A DNA stretch of 64,000 nucleotides from Streptomyces sp. NBC_00483 (GCF_036013745.1 NZ_CP107880.1:1612001-1676000); one strand, 5' to 3'. Counted from the first letter of the stretch, positions 25,657 through 34,197 are shown. Numbers and translations are program-made. The notes: a model not told the origin generated them from the letters alone.

Positions 25657-26166
25657 GTGATCAGCCAGCCGAACAGGCATTGCACGGTGGAGCTCCAAGC
25701 CCTGCCGTCGCGGATAGGTCAGGTCCGCAGAATCGTATCGGCGCAGTTGCGCTACTGGCATCTCGATCCGTTGATCGAGATGGCCGCGCTCTGCGTCACC
25801 GAGCTTCTGACCAACGTCCACCGGCACGCCGGACCGGACAAGCTCTGCACCGTCGAGATCGAGCTGCTCAGTGGCACGCTCAGGGTCTCGGTGCACGACC
25901 ATGACCCGAGGCTCCCCGAGGTACGGGACGCCGACCCCCTCGCCACCTGCGGCCGCGGTCTCGCGATGATCGCCGCGTTGAGCGAGAGCTGGGGCGTGCG
26001 CCCGCACGGCGAGGGCAAGGTCGTCTGGTTCGCCCTGCCGGCCACCGCCGCCTCGATGGCCATCGCGCCGTACCCGGTGTACGCGACGCATCCCGCGCGC
26101 CGCACGGACACGCACGAGCGCAAGGTGTCCCCGCATGCTCCCGCCCGGTCGGCCGTCGCAGGCTGA
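25657..26166 (+). CDS. RsbW/SpoIIAB-like ATP-binding protein (GHKL anti-sigma-type kinase)
   Basis: The 169-residue protein is a stand-alone GHKL ATPase: N-box CVTELLTNVHRHAGPDK, G1-like VSVHDHDPRLPEV and G2-like CGRGLAMIAALSESWG. Streptomyces have dozens of such proteins, which act as anti-sigma or anti-anti-sigma kinases or as partners of multi-component signalling genes. It begins with a GTG at 25657 (VISQPNRHCTVEL) preceded by GGGGAG. The C-terminal ~35 residues are a disordered, His/Arg-rich tail. No sigma factor is adjacent. Confidence 0.8.
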   Translation: MISQPNRHCTVELQALPSRIGQVRRIVSAQLRYWHLDPLIEMAALCVTELLTNVHRHAGPDKLCTVEIELLSGTLRVSVHDHDPRLPEVRDADPLATCGRGLAMIAALSESWGVRPHGEGKVVWFALPATAASMAIAPYPVYATHPARRTDTHERKVSPHAPARSAVAG

Positions 26167-26195
26167 CCGGGCGGTGATCACCGAAGGTACGTCGC

Positions 26196-28643
26196 TCACT
26201 CGGTGGCGATGGCCCGCAGCACGTCCAGGCGTGCCGCCCTGCGGGCGGGGCGCAGGCCGGCGAGGCCGCCGGCGGCGAGCCCGACGAGTGCCACGACCGC
26301 CAGCTGGACCGGCGGCAGCGCGAACGCGAAGGCGCTGTCGCTCGCCCCGTCGGACGCCTTCACCAGCACCCAGCCGAGGAAGCCGCCGAGCACGAGTCCG
26401 CCGGCCGTGCCGAACGCGGCGACGAGCACCGACTCCCAGCGGACCATCGCCCGCAGCTGCCCGCGGGTCTGGCCGACGGCGCGCAACAGGCCCAGCTCCC
26501 GGGTCCGTTCGTGCAGGGCGAGGGTCAGGGTGTTGGCGATGCCGAGCAGCGCGATGACGACGGCCAGGGCCAGCAGCGCGTAGACGAGCGTCAGCATCAT
26601 GTCGATGCCGGACGCCGAGGACTGCGCGTACGCGTCGCGGGTCTGCACATCCGGATTGCCGTACGCCGCCGCGACCTTCTCGACCGCCTTCGTACCGTCG
26701 GCCGCCGAGACGCCGTCCTTGAAGGTGACGGAGACCAGCCTGTCGGCGTCCTGCGTACGGTGGGGCGCCCAGGCCTCGCGCGAGATCACGTAGTCGCCTG
26801 CGAGCTCGGACCGGCCGAAGACGGCGCGGACCGTGAAGGGTTCCTTCTTGCCGTCGGTGAAGGCGAGCCGTGCCGTGTCGCCGACCGCGAGGTGCTGCTT
26901 GTCGGCCTCGGTGCGGGTGATCGCGATGCCGTTCTTTCCGAGGTCGCCCATCGAGCCGCCGACCGTGCCGAGGTCGAACGACTTCGCGAGCGCGGCCGGG
27001 TCGGCGACAGTGAGGGCGCGCCCCTTGCCTTCGACGTCGGCGACGCCGCTGCCGAGGCCGACCGACGTGGCCACCTCGGGCCGCTCGGCGATCGCGGGCG
27101 CCAGTTTGGGGCTGAGGCCGCTGCCGCCGGCGCCGAAGGACGGGGTGGAGACGGCGACGTCGCCCGCGAAGGAACGGTTCACGGTCTGGTCCATGGTCGC
27201 CTTCAGCGAGGCGCCGAAGACGGTGAACAGGGAGACCACCGCGACGCCGATCATCAGGGCGCTCGCCGTGGCGGCGGTGCGCTTCGGGCTGCGCAGGGCG
27301 TTGCGCCTCGCGAGCCCGCCGGTGACGCCGCGCAGCCGGTCGAGCGGCGCGCCCAGGGCCCGTACGGCGGACGTGGACGCGACGGGACCGAGCACGACGA
27401 ACGACGCGAGGACCAGCACGGCGCCGACGCCCGCGAGGGTGATCGACGGGGACGCCAGGACGCCGACGAGGGTCACCGCGATCGCGGCCGCGCCCAGCAC
27501 ACCACCGATGACGGCGCGGCGCCGCGAGGCACCGGAGTCGTCGACGGAGCTGTCGCGCAGGGCGGCCAGCGGCGCGGTGCGTCCGGCGCGCAGGGCCGGC
27601 AGCAGTGCCGAGCCGACGCACACCACGATACCGACGGCCAGCGGCAGCAGCATGGACAGCGGGCTGATCACCAAGTCCCCTTCGGGGAACGGGAATCCGA
27701 TGGCGGGGAACAGCGCCTGGAGCCCGGCCGCGATGCCGATCCCGCCCGCGAGCCCGGCGACCGAGGCCACCACGGCGACCGCCGTCGCCTCCACGAGGGT
27801 CGCCGCCGCGATCTGCCGGCGGGCCGCGCCGAGTGCCCTCAACAGGGCGTTCTCGCGGGCGCGTTGGGCCACGACGATGGCGAAGGTGTTGTGGATGGAG
27901 AAGGTCGCGACGAGCAGCGCGACGCCGGAGAACACGAGGAGGAAGGTCGTGAACAGGCTGAGGAACTGGCCGGAGATCATGTCGGTGTTCTCCTGCGCCG
28001 ACTCGTCACCGGTGATCGCCTCAACTCCCTTGGGCAGAGCGGCAGTCAGGCTGTCGACGAGCTCCTGCTGGCTGACGCCGGGACCCGCGCGCACCTGAAT
28101 GGTGGACGCCTCTCCCGGCTTCGGGGTGAGGTACTTCTCGGCGTCGGCGCGGGTCATGCCGGTGAAGGTGGTCTGCGCCATGCCGTCCTCACCGCCGAAG
28201 GTGGCCAGGCCGACGATGGTGACCTTCACCGGGTCGGGCGTGCGCAGCGTCGTCGTGTCGCCGACCTTCAGATCGCCGGTTTTCGCGGCGCCGCGGTTGA
28301 TGACGACCTCGCCGCTCTTGCGCGGAGTGCGGCCGTCGGCGAGCTGGTACGCGTTGAGCTCGGGGTCGTCGATCCAGTTTCCGGCGAGGGTGGGCGGGCC
28401 CTGGCCGCCGATGGGTTCGCCGTGGGCGTCGACGAGTTGGCCCGCGCCCTGGATGTTCGGCGCCGCGGCGGCGACGCCCGGCACCTTCGCCAGGTCGTCG
28501 GCGAGCGAGGCGGCCACCGGGCGGCGGGTGCCCTGGCTCTCGCCGGGGGTGGTGATGACGTTGCCGGAGCGTACGACGGCGTCGGTGCCGCTGCTGGCGC
28601 CCGCGAACATCGAGTCGAAGCTCGCGCGCAGGGTGTCACCCAT
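26196..28643 (-). CDS. FtsX-family ABC transporter permease with disrupted 5' end
   Basis: The frame gives 815 residues from ATG 28643 (MGDTLRASFDSMFAGASSGT). It has two FtsX domains: LFTTFLLVFSGVALLVATFSI with FAIVVAQRARENALLRALG, and LVYALLALAVVIALLGI with TLALHERTRELGLLRAVG. MacB-like periplasmic segments lie between them. The frame stays open upstream to 28784 and there encodes most of a first membrane helix (VSAVLLGVAFLAGTLVMGDT), but no ATG, GTG or TTG precedes it. ATG 28643 would discard that helix, although it overlaps the ATPase stop as ATGGGTGA. The normal N-terminus was probably lost or is reached by a frameshift. A CTG at 28697 is the only other candidate start. Confidence 0.75.
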   Translation of the reverse strand: MGDTLRASFDSMFAGASSGTDAVVRSGNVITTPGESQGTRRPVAASLADDLAKVPGVAAAAPNIQGAGQLVDAHGEPIGGQGPPTLAGNWIDDPELNAYQLADGRTPRKSGEVVINRGAAKTGDLKVGDTTTLRTPDPVKVTIVGLATFGGEDGMAQTTFTGMTRADAEKYLTPKPGEASTIQVRAGPGVSQQELVDSLTAALPKGVEAITGDESAQENTDMISGQFLSLFTTFLLVFSGVALLVATFSIHNTFAIVVAQRARENALLRALGAARRQIAAATLVEATAVAVVASVAGLAGGIGIAAGLQALFPAIGFPFPEGDLVISPLSMLLPLAVGIVVCVGSALLPALRAGRTAPLAALRDSSVDDSGASRRRAVIGGVLGAAAIAVTLVGVLASPSITLAGVGAVLVLASFVVLGPVASTSAVRALGAPLDRLRGVTGGLARRNALRSPKRTAATASALMIGVAVVSLFTVFGASLKATMDQTVNRSFAGDVAVSTPSFGAGGSGLSPKLAPAIAERPEVATSVGLGSGVADVEGKGRALTVADPAALAKSFDLGTVGGSMGDLGKNGIAITRTEADKQHLAVGDTARLAFTDGKKEPFTVRAVFGRSELAGDYVISREAWAPHRTQDADRLVSVTFKDGVSAADGTKAVEKVAAAYGNPDVQTRDAYAQSSASGIDMMLTLVYALLALAVVIALLGIANTLTLALHERTRELGLLRAVGQTRGQLRAMVRWESVLVAAFGTAGGLVLGGFLGWVLVKASDGASDSAFAFALPPVQLAVVALVGLAAGGLAGLRPARRAARLDVLRAIATE

Positions 28644-29520
28644 GACGAGGGTGCCGGCGAGGAAAGCGACGCCCAGCAGGACCGCGCTGACCTCCAGCCG
28701 TTGACGTGGTGCCGCCGAATGACGGGGTGCCGCCGAATGATGTGGTGCCGTCGAACTCCGTCGACGCGGGCCCGTCGAAGGCCTTCATCCGGTCGAGGAC
28801 CCGGTCCGCGGTCGGCCGTTCCATCCGGTCGACGAGGCGGCCGTCCGCGAGGAAGACGACCTCGTCGGCGTGGGCGGCCGCGACCGGGTCGTGGGTGACC
28901 ATGACGACGGCGCGCGAGGCCTGGCGGGCCGTGTCGCCGAGGAGGCGGAGCACCTCGCCGCCGGAGCGGGAGTCGAGGTTGCCGGTGGGTTCGTCGGCGA
29001 AGACGACGTCGGGCCGGCCCGCGAACGCCCTTGCCACGGCGACGCGTTGCTGCTGACCGCCGGAGAGTTCGGCGGGCCGGTGGTGCAGCCGGTCGCGCAG
29101 CCCGACGACGTCGACGAGTGCGTCGAGCCACTCGCGGTCGGGGCGTTCGCCCGCCAGGTCGATCGGCAGCGTGATGTTCTCGGCGACGTTCAGCGTCGGG
29201 ACGAGGTTGAACGCCTGGAACACGAACCCGACGCGGTCGCGCCGCAGCAGGGTGAGCCGCCGGTCGTCGAGCGAGCCGAGGTCGGTGTCACCGATGTACG
29301 CGGCCCCCTCGGTGAGGGTGTCGAGGCCCGCCGCGCAGTGCATCAGGGTCGACTTCCCCGAGCCGGACGGGCCCATGATCGCGGTGAACCGTCCGGCCCG
29401 GAAGCCGACGCTCACGCCGTCGAGGGCACGGACGGCGGTGTCCCCGGAGCCGTACACCTTGACGGCGTTGTCGACGCGCGCCGCGAGTGCGGTGGGGGTG
29501 AGCGTCGTGGCGGTGCTCAT
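28636..29520 (-). CDS. ABC transporter ATP-binding protein (MacB/LolD type) with repeat-extended C-terminus
   Basis: The 294-residue ATPase has Walker A IMGPSGSGKST, Q-loop VFQAFNLVPTL, signature LSGGQQQRVAVARAF, Walker B VVFADEPTGNLD and H-loop MVTHDP. It pairs with the FtsX permease downstream, probably for export or lipoprotein/peptide handling. The family normally ends near DRMKAFDG. Here the frame continues about 45 residues through three copies of F(D/G)GT(T/P)S and then reads the 5' part of the permease out of frame (AGRRFPRRHPRHG). The start ATG overlaps the SHOCT gene stop (ATGA), indicating translational coupling. Confidence 0.85.
   Translation of the reverse strand: MSTATTLTPTALAARVDNAVKVYGSGDTAVRALDGVSVGFRAGRFTAIMGPSGSGKSTLMHCAAGLDTLTEGAAYIGDTDLGSLDDRRLTLLRRDRVGFVFQAFNLVPTLNVAENITLPIDLAGERPDREWLDALVDVVGLRDRLHHRPAELSGGQQQRVAVARAFAGRPDVVFADEPTGNLDSRSGGEVLRLLGDTARQASRAVVMVTHDPVAAAHADEVVFLADGRLVDRMERPTADRVLDRMKAFDGPASTEFDGTTSFGGTPSFGGTTSTAGGQRGPAGRRFPRRHPRHG
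28704..28757 (-). repeat. 18-bp tandem repeat at the ATPase-permease junction
   Basis: Two near-identical 18-bp units (28704-28721 and 28722-28739, differing at one base) and a third degenerate unit (28740-28757, 14 of 18 matching) encode the FGGTTS-like repeats at the ATPase C-terminus. The array occupies the place where the ATPase stop codon and the permease start would be expected, so its expansion may have caused the frame change. Confidence 0.8.
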
Positions 29521-29852
29521 GACGCGCCGCCCTTCGCCTTGCCGTCGACGCCGTACGCGCCGTACTGGCCGTAGTGGCTGTCGTGGCCGAACTCCTCGTT
29601 CAGGACGGTGAGTCGGCGCCAGTACTCGTCCTCGTCGATCTCGCCGGCGGCGAAGCGGCGGCCGAGCACGGCGATCGGCGAGTTCTCGTCGAAGCGGGGG
29701 CCGACGGGGCGCCACGGTCCGCGCCGGCCGCGCCAGACGGTGCGGCGCAGCAGGGTGACGACACCGACGACGACGGCCGCCCAGATCAGCGGGAAGAACA
29801 GGATCCAGGGGCCGGGGCCGTTGCCGGGGCCGAATTCCGCGAGGGTCTGCAT
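29517..29852 (-). CDS. SHOCT domain-containing small membrane protein
   Basis: The 111-residue product has one membrane helix (WILFFPLIWAAVVVGVVTLL, residues about 13-33). Its C-terminal SHOCT motif is SPIAVLGRRFAAGEIDEDEYWRRL, the short oligomerisation domain usually at protein ends. A Gly/Tyr tail follows. Two ATGs compete; 29852 (MQTLAEFGPG) has GAGGAG 9 bp upstream, whereas 29861 is immediately next to that site, so 29852 is preferred. It is first in the operon with the ABC ATPase and permease and may be an accessory subunit. Confidence 0.85.
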   Translation of the reverse strand: MQTLAEFGPGNGPGPWILFFPLIWAAVVVGVVTLLRRTVWRGRRGPWRPVGPRFDENSPIAVLGRRFAAGEIDEDEYWRRLTVLNEEFGHDSHYGQYGAYGVDGKAKGGAS

Positions 29853-30115
29853 CCGACTCATCTCCTCTTGTTCCGGTGGCGCCGGGGCGGTGTGCCGGGC
29901 GTCCACTCGTGGTGATGACTCGAGCGTCCCGCCGGGAGGGGGCCCGGGTCGTCGTACGGCCAGCGGCACTGTGCGTACCTCCGCGGGAGTACGTGAGGGG
30001 GGCGGGGCTGCTCCCTGCCGCCCGGTCGACCCTGATACGTGTCAGGGGCCGGGTCAGGGGCGGCTCCGGGGCGGCCCCCATGTGGGCGGGGCCTGCCGGG
30101 CCGGAGGATCGGAGC

Positions 30116-30793
30116 GTGCCCACTCCGAGACGAGACACCTTCAGCCGACGCTTGAAGTTCACCGGCCACGGCCATCTGCTCGCCCCCGCGGTCTGGACCG
30201 CCGTGGTCGTGGCCATGATGGCGGCGTTGCTTGCGCCCCGGGACACCGATCCGGGACTCAGCCCGATGTCCCTCACCGTCAGCGACTTCGCCGCCCTGGA
30301 CCGCGGTGGACCGATCGAGACCGCCATGGCCTCGCTCGGCCTCGTCTCGCTGCTGCTCCTCGTGGTGGCGAGGAAGCGGCTCCCGGCGATGCGCGGGCTG
30401 CCGTCCGTGCTGCTGACGGTCTGGGGTGCGGGGCTCGTGCTCGCGGCCGTGGTGCCGACGGATCCGCTCACCACGCAGCTGACCGGGTCGGCGTATGTGC
30501 ACCGCTACGCGTCCGTCGCGGCGTTCGCGGCGCTGCCGGCGGCCGGGCTCGTCCTGGCCGGGCGGCTCAGCCCGGCAGCGGGGCGGACCGCGTGGTGGTT
30601 GCGCGTGCTGTCCCTGCTCGCGGTGGTCGGGGCCGGGGTGATGGCGTACTCGGCGGGGCCGGGTGGCCGGGAGCTGATCGGTCTGGTCGAGCGAGTGATG
30701 CTCGGGTGCGAGGTGATCATGCTCGGGGTGCTCGGCCGGTACGTTCAGCGCCTCGCGCGCGGGGGCCGCGAGCGTGCCAAACTGGCGCCATGA
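30116..30793 (+). CDS. DUF998 family integral membrane protein
   Basis: The 225-residue protein has six hydrophobic helices (for example LLAPAVWTAVVVAMMAALLA, LGLVSLLLLVVARKRLP, VLLTVWGAGLVLAAVVPTD). It shows the DUF998 pattern of a small bundle with the PTDPLTTQLTGSAYVHRYAS loop after helix 3. Function is unknown. A GTG start at 30116 is preceded by GGAGG at 9 bp. Its stop overlaps the start of the next gene (ATGA), so the two are translationally coupled. Confidence 0.75.
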   Translation: MPTPRRDTFSRRLKFTGHGHLLAPAVWTAVVVAMMAALLAPRDTDPGLSPMSLTVSDFAALDRGGPIETAMASLGLVSLLLLVVARKRLPAMRGLPSVLLTVWGAGLVLAAVVPTDPLTTQLTGSAYVHRYASVAAFAALPAAGLVLAGRLSPAAGRTAWWLRVLSLLAVVGAGVMAYSAGPGGRELIGLVERVMLGCEVIMLGVLGRYVQRLARGGRERAKLAP

Positions 30794-31161
30794 GCAAGGC
30801 GGAGACCACGGACGAGTACTACGAGGGCTTCGACGGTCAGGGCCGTGAACTGCTGGAGCAGGTGCGCGCCTTGGCCCACGAGGCGGTTCCCGAGGCGACC
30901 GAGGCGATCAAGTGGGGGACCCCGGCCTGGATCCACCCGTCGGGGACGATCCTCTTCATGGTGAACGGCTACACGAAGCACGCGAACGTCGTCTTCACCC
31001 CCAGCACCCGCGCGGCGTTCGACGCCGACCTCGCCGACTTCACCACCGGCAAGGGCTCGGTGAAACTCCCGTACGGCCGGCCCGTGCCCGGTGAGCTGCT
31101 GCGGCGGATGATCGCGTACCGGGTGCGGGAGCACGAGGTCGAGGGTGTGCGGTGGATGTAG
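30790..31161 (+). CDS. DUF1801 (iron chaperone-like) protein
   Basis: The 123-residue protein matches the DUF1801/YdhG-like fold: opening DEYYEGFDGQGRELLEQVR, the conserved AIKWGTPAWIH with ILFMVNGYTKHANVVF, and GSVKLPYGRPVPGELLRRM near the end. Family members have been compared with frataxin-like iron chaperones, but no biochemical role is secure. The ATG overlaps the upstream DUF998 stop by four bases. Confidence 0.8.
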   Translation: MSKAETTDEYYEGFDGQGRELLEQVRALAHEAVPEATEAIKWGTPAWIHPSGTILFMVNGYTKHANVVFTPSTRAAFDADLADFTTGKGSVKLPYGRPVPGELLRRMIAYRVREHEVEGVRWM

Positions 31162-31213
31162 CCGCGGCGCCTCCCACCCCGTCCCCCACTGCCGACCACT
31201 GAGGACGCGATCC

Positions 31214-31324
31214 ATGCACGCGATGCAATACGAGATCACCCCCAGGACTCCCGGCGACCGCTACCCGGTCCCGCACCTCTCCCAGCCCGAACGCGACAGC
31301 CTGCCGTGCGGGCGGCAGTGGTGA
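31214..31324 (+). CDS. Possible 36-residue peptide coupled to the phosphotriesterase-like gene
   Basis: ATG 31214 has GAGG 9 bp upstream and opens a 36-codon frame, MHAMQYEITPRTPGD ... LPCGRQW. Its TGA (31322-31324) overlaps the GTG start of the next gene as GTGA. The first residues, MHAMQYEIT, look like the start of DUF4865-type proteins, but the rest does not, so this could be a leftover 5' fragment now serving as a coupling leader. I cannot confirm expression. Confidence 0.35.
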   Translation: MHAMQYEITPRTPGDRYPVPHLSQPERDSLPCGRQW

Positions 31325-32232
31325 GCGGGGCCGTCCGCGGCGTCCAAGGCGACCTGGATCCAGGGCAGTTGGGCATCGTCGACGCACACGACCACCTCTT
31401 CTTTCGCAGCCCCGTGCTGCCGGGACAGGAGCTGGACGACGCCGGACTCGCCCGCCAGGAGCTGGAGGCGTACGCGGCCGTGGGCGGCGGCACCGTGGTG
31501 CAGTGGACGCCGTACGGGCTCGGCCGGCACGCGGCGGAGCTGCCCGCGCTCGCGGTGGCGACCGGAGTGCACATCGTGGCCGCCACCGGACTGCACCAAG
31601 CGGCCCACTACGCCGAGGAGTTGCTGGCCGAGCGGCGCGACGAACTCGCCGAGGTCTTCGTACGCGAGCTCACCGAGGGCATCGCCGACAGCACCGTACG
31701 CGCCGGTCTGATCAAGGTCGCAGGCGGCTTTCACGCACTGGACGCGCACGCCCGCTGGACGATGGCGGCCGCCGCCGAGGCACACCACGCGACCGGGGCG
31801 CCGATCGCCGTCCACCTGGAGCTGGGCACGGGCGCACTGGACGTACTCGACCTGCTGTGCGAGGAGTTGGAGGTGCCCGCGCACCGCGTCATCCTCGGCC
31901 ACCTCAACCGCTCCCCCGACCTCGTGACCCACCGGGAGGCCGCGGACTCGGGGGCGTACCTGGCCTTCGACGGCCCCTCACGGGCGAACCACGCCACGGA
32001 CTGGCGGATGCCGGACGCCCTCGCGGCCCTGTCCGACGCGGGCCACGCGGACCGCCTCCTGCTCGGCGGCGACACCACGACCGCCGGGGCCCGTTCGGTG
32101 ACCGGCGGCCCCGGTATGCCGTACCTGCTGCGCCGGGTACGCCCGCGCCTCGAAGCGGTGCTGGGCGAGGGGACGGTGGAGCGAATCCTGGTGGACAATC
32201 CGGCGCAGGCGTTCTCGGTCGAGTGGCGGTGA
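31321..32232 (+). CDS. Phosphotriesterase-family metal-dependent hydrolase
   Basis: The 303-residue amidohydrolase-fold protein shows the PTE metal site in order: VDAHDHLFF (HxH), the bridging lysine in GLIKVAGG, His in PIAVHLELGTG, His in VILGHLNRSPD and Asp in LLLGGDTTTAG. These enzymes hydrolyse phosphoesters, lactones or related bonds; most PTE-like proteins are lactonases or of unknown substrate. A GTG at 31321 overlaps the stop of the short upstream frame, which favours it over GTGs at 31306 and 31318. A TetR/MFS pair follows. Confidence 0.75.
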   Translation: MSGAVRGVQGDLDPGQLGIVDAHDHLFFRSPVLPGQELDDAGLARQELEAYAAVGGGTVVQWTPYGLGRHAAELPALAVATGVHIVAATGLHQAAHYAEELLAERRDELAEVFVRELTEGIADSTVRAGLIKVAGGFHALDAHARWTMAAAAEAHHATGAPIAVHLELGTGALDVLDLLCEELEVPAHRVILGHLNRSPDLVTHREAADSGAYLAFDGPSRANHATDWRMPDALAALSDAGHADRLLLGGDTTTAGARSVTGGPGMPYLLRRVRPRLEAVLGEGTVERILVDNPAQAFSVEWR

Positions 32233-32256
32233 GGGGTGTGCGTGACCGGGATCACG

Positions 32257-32280
32257 TATTGCACCGAGCGATCCAAAACA
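32257..32280. promoter_or_regulatory. Predicted TetR operator, site 1
   Basis: TATTG (32257-32261) and CAAAA (32274-32278), with ATCCAAAACA at the right end, lie 15 bp upstream of the TetR start. The site matches 32958-32981 at most positions and has the same 17-bp arm spacing. This supports autorepression by the adjacent TetR. Confidence 0.6.
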
Positions 32281-32294
32281 GGTAGCGTTCCCGT

Positions 32295-32891
32295 ATGGCC
32301 CGACCGAGGATGTTCGACGAGGAGCGGGCCCTGGACGCGGCGATGCACGCCTTCTGGGAGCACGGCTATGAAGCCACCTCCACGCAGGACCTGTGCACCG
32401 CCACCGGGCTGGGGCGCAGCAGCATCTACAACACGTTCGCCAGCAAGCACGACCTGTTCACGCGCTCGCTGACCCGTTACATCGAGCGGATGACGGCGAA
32501 CCAGATGGAGATCCTGGAGGACGCGGAGGAGTCGCCGCTCGACCGGATCCGTACGTTGTTCGCGACGACGGTCGACACCGAGTCCGGGACCCGTAAGGAC
32601 GGCCACAGCCGTGGCTGCCTCACTGTGAACACCACCGTGGAGTTCGCGGGGCGCGATCCCGAGTCGGCGCGTCTGGTCGAGCGGGATCTCGATGTCCGGC
32701 TCGCCGCCCTGCGGTCCGTGATCACGGCCGGGCAGACCGACGGCTCGATCACCTCGAAGCGGCCGCCGGAGGAGCTGGCACGCTTCCTCAACACCGTGAT
32801 CGGCGGGATGCGCGTCTCCGGACAAGGGGGCGCCGACCGCGCCACTCTTGAGGCCACGGCACACATCGCCCTGGACGCCCTCACCGGCTGA
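32295..32891 (+). CDS. TetR/AcrR family transcriptional repressor
   Basis: The 198-residue protein has the N-terminal TetR HTH (ALDAAMHAFWEHGYEATSTQ, LCTATGLGRSSIYNTFASK, HDLFTRSL) and a helical ligand-binding C-terminus with SRGCLTVNTTVEFAG. It lies immediately upstream of an MFS efflux-type transporter in the same direction. Both genes are preceded by the same TWTTG-N12-CAAAA motif, so it probably represses itself and the transporter until a substrate of the pump binds. Confidence 0.88.
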   Translation: MARPRMFDEERALDAAMHAFWEHGYEATSTQDLCTATGLGRSSIYNTFASKHDLFTRSLTRYIERMTANQMEILEDAEESPLDRIRTLFATTVDTESGTRKDGHSRGCLTVNTTVEFAGRDPESARLVERDLDVRLAALRSVITAGQTDGSITSKRPPEELARFLNTVIGGMRVSGQGGADRATLEATAHIALDALTG

Positions 32892-32957
32892 TCTCCTCAC
32901 CCCAGTACCGCAGTTGGATCGCAGTCGAGTACCGCGTCGTGCTCAGTCATGCCCTGA

Positions 32958-32981
32958 TTTTGTACTGCTCCATCCAAAACA
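32958..32981. promoter_or_regulatory. Predicted TetR operator, site 2, before the MFS gene
   Basis: TTTTG (32958-32962) and CAAAA (32975-32979) flank a 12-bp spacer, followed by CA. It lies 23 bp before the MFS start codon, just upstream of the GGAGGG ribosome-binding site. It is the better palindrome of the two copies and shares the exact string ATCCAAAACA with site 1. Confidence 0.62.
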
Positions 32982-33003
32982 AACACCTCCCGGAGGGACA
33001 CCC

Positions 33004-34197
33004 ATGCCACGCGCCGTATACGTCTTGGCCCTCGGCATCTTCGCCATGGTCACAAGCGAGTTCGTCGTCGCCGGTCTGATGCCGCAGATGGCGCACGGCC
33101 TTGATGCGACGATCCCGCAGATCGGGTATCTGATCACCGCCTTCGCCGCGGCCATGGCGTTCGGCGGCCCGTTCCTCACCGTCGCGCTCCTGAAGGTCCC
33201 TCAAAAGCGGGCCCTGATGGTGCTGTTCACGGTGTTCCTCGCCGGCAATGTGCTGGCCGCGACCGCATCGACGTACGCGGTGATGCTGGCGGCGCGAATC
33301 GTCACCGGCGTCGCCTCGCAGGCCTTCTTCGGTATCGGTCTCGCGATGTGCGCACAGCTCACCCGGCCCGAAGTCCGCGGCCGCGCCGTCTCCGTGGCGC
33401 TCAACGGGCTGATGCTCGGCACGCTGCTCGGGCTTCCGCTGGCCACGTTCATCGGCGACCGGCTCGGCTGGCGTGCCGCGTTCTGGGTGATCTCGGGGAT
33501 CGCGGTGCTCGCCGCGGCGGCGACGCTCGTCGGGGTGCCGGACGTGCCGAAGGACGCGGGCGCCGGTCAACTGCGGGAGGAATTCGGCGTGTTCCGCTCC
33601 GCGCGGCTGTGGTTCACGCTGTCGACCAGCACGCTCGTGATCGGCGCGACGTTTGCGGCGTTCAGCTACCTGGGCCCGATCCTCACCGAGATCTCCGGAT
33701 TCGGCGCGGGCACCGTGCCGCTCCTGCTCGTCGCCTACGGGGCGGCGACCGTCATCGGCAACACGGTGACGGGACGCCTCGCCGACCGGCACACCCTGAC
33801 CGTGCTGCTGGCCGGGCTCGCCCTCAACTCCCTCTTCCTTCTGGGGTTCGCGCTGTTCGCCCAGGTGAGTGCCGCGGCCGTGGTGTGCATGCTGGGCATC
33901 GGTCTGGTGGGTGTCACCATGAACCCGGCGATGGTGGTGCGTGTGCAGCGCAGAGGGAACGCGGGGGCGCTGGTGAACACCGTGCACTCCTCGTTCATCA
34001 CCCTCGGCATCGTCATCGCCACCTCGGTGGGCGGTGTCGTCATCGACGCGTACGGGCTGCGGGCGCCGCTGTGGATCGGTCTGGCGCTCGCGGTCGCCGG
34101 GATCGCCTCGCTCGTGCCGGATCTGATGGCGCGGAGGGACCAGGTGGCGAAGCCGCAGGAGCCGGTCATGGAGCCCGTCGGCGTCACCCCCCGCTGA
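33004..34197 (+). CDS. MFS transporter, drug/sugar efflux (DHA1) type
   Basis: The 397-residue protein has 12 hydrophobic helices and the 12-TM DHA1 features: helix-1 YVLALGIFAMVTSEFVVAGL, motif C-like region ASQAFFGIGLAMCAQL and NGLMLGTLLGLPLATFIGDR. This is the layout of AraJ/SotB and CmlR-like efflux proteins that export sugars, arabinose-like compounds or chloramphenicol. ATG 33004 is preceded by CGGAGGG. It is predicted to be repressed by the adjacent TetR. Its last 14 bp overlap the end of the convergent ROK gene. Confidence 0.88.
   Translation: MPRAVYVLALGIFAMVTSEFVVAGLMPQMAHGLDATIPQIGYLITAFAAAMAFGGPFLTVALLKVPQKRALMVLFTVFLAGNVLAATASTYAVMLAARIVTGVASQAFFGIGLAMCAQLTRPEVRGRAVSVALNGLMLGTLLGLPLATFIGDRLGWRAAFWVISGIAVLAAAATLVGVPDVPKDAGAGQLREEFGVFRSARLWFTLSTSTLVIGATFAAFSYLGPILTEISGFGAGTVPLLLVAYGAATVIGNTVTGRLADRHTLTVLLAGLALNSLFLLGFALFAQVSAAAVVCMLGIGLVGVTMNPAMVVRVQRRGNAGALVNTVHSSFITLGIVIATSVGGVVIDAYGLRAPLWIGLALAVAGIASLVPDLMARRDQVAKPQEPVMEPVGVTPR

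Noticed and set aside
26511-28898. 795-codon rightward frame antisense to the FtsX permease
   Set aside because: The product is low-complexity (Asp/Gly/Arg/Glu) and the opposite strand carries two recognisable FtsX domains.
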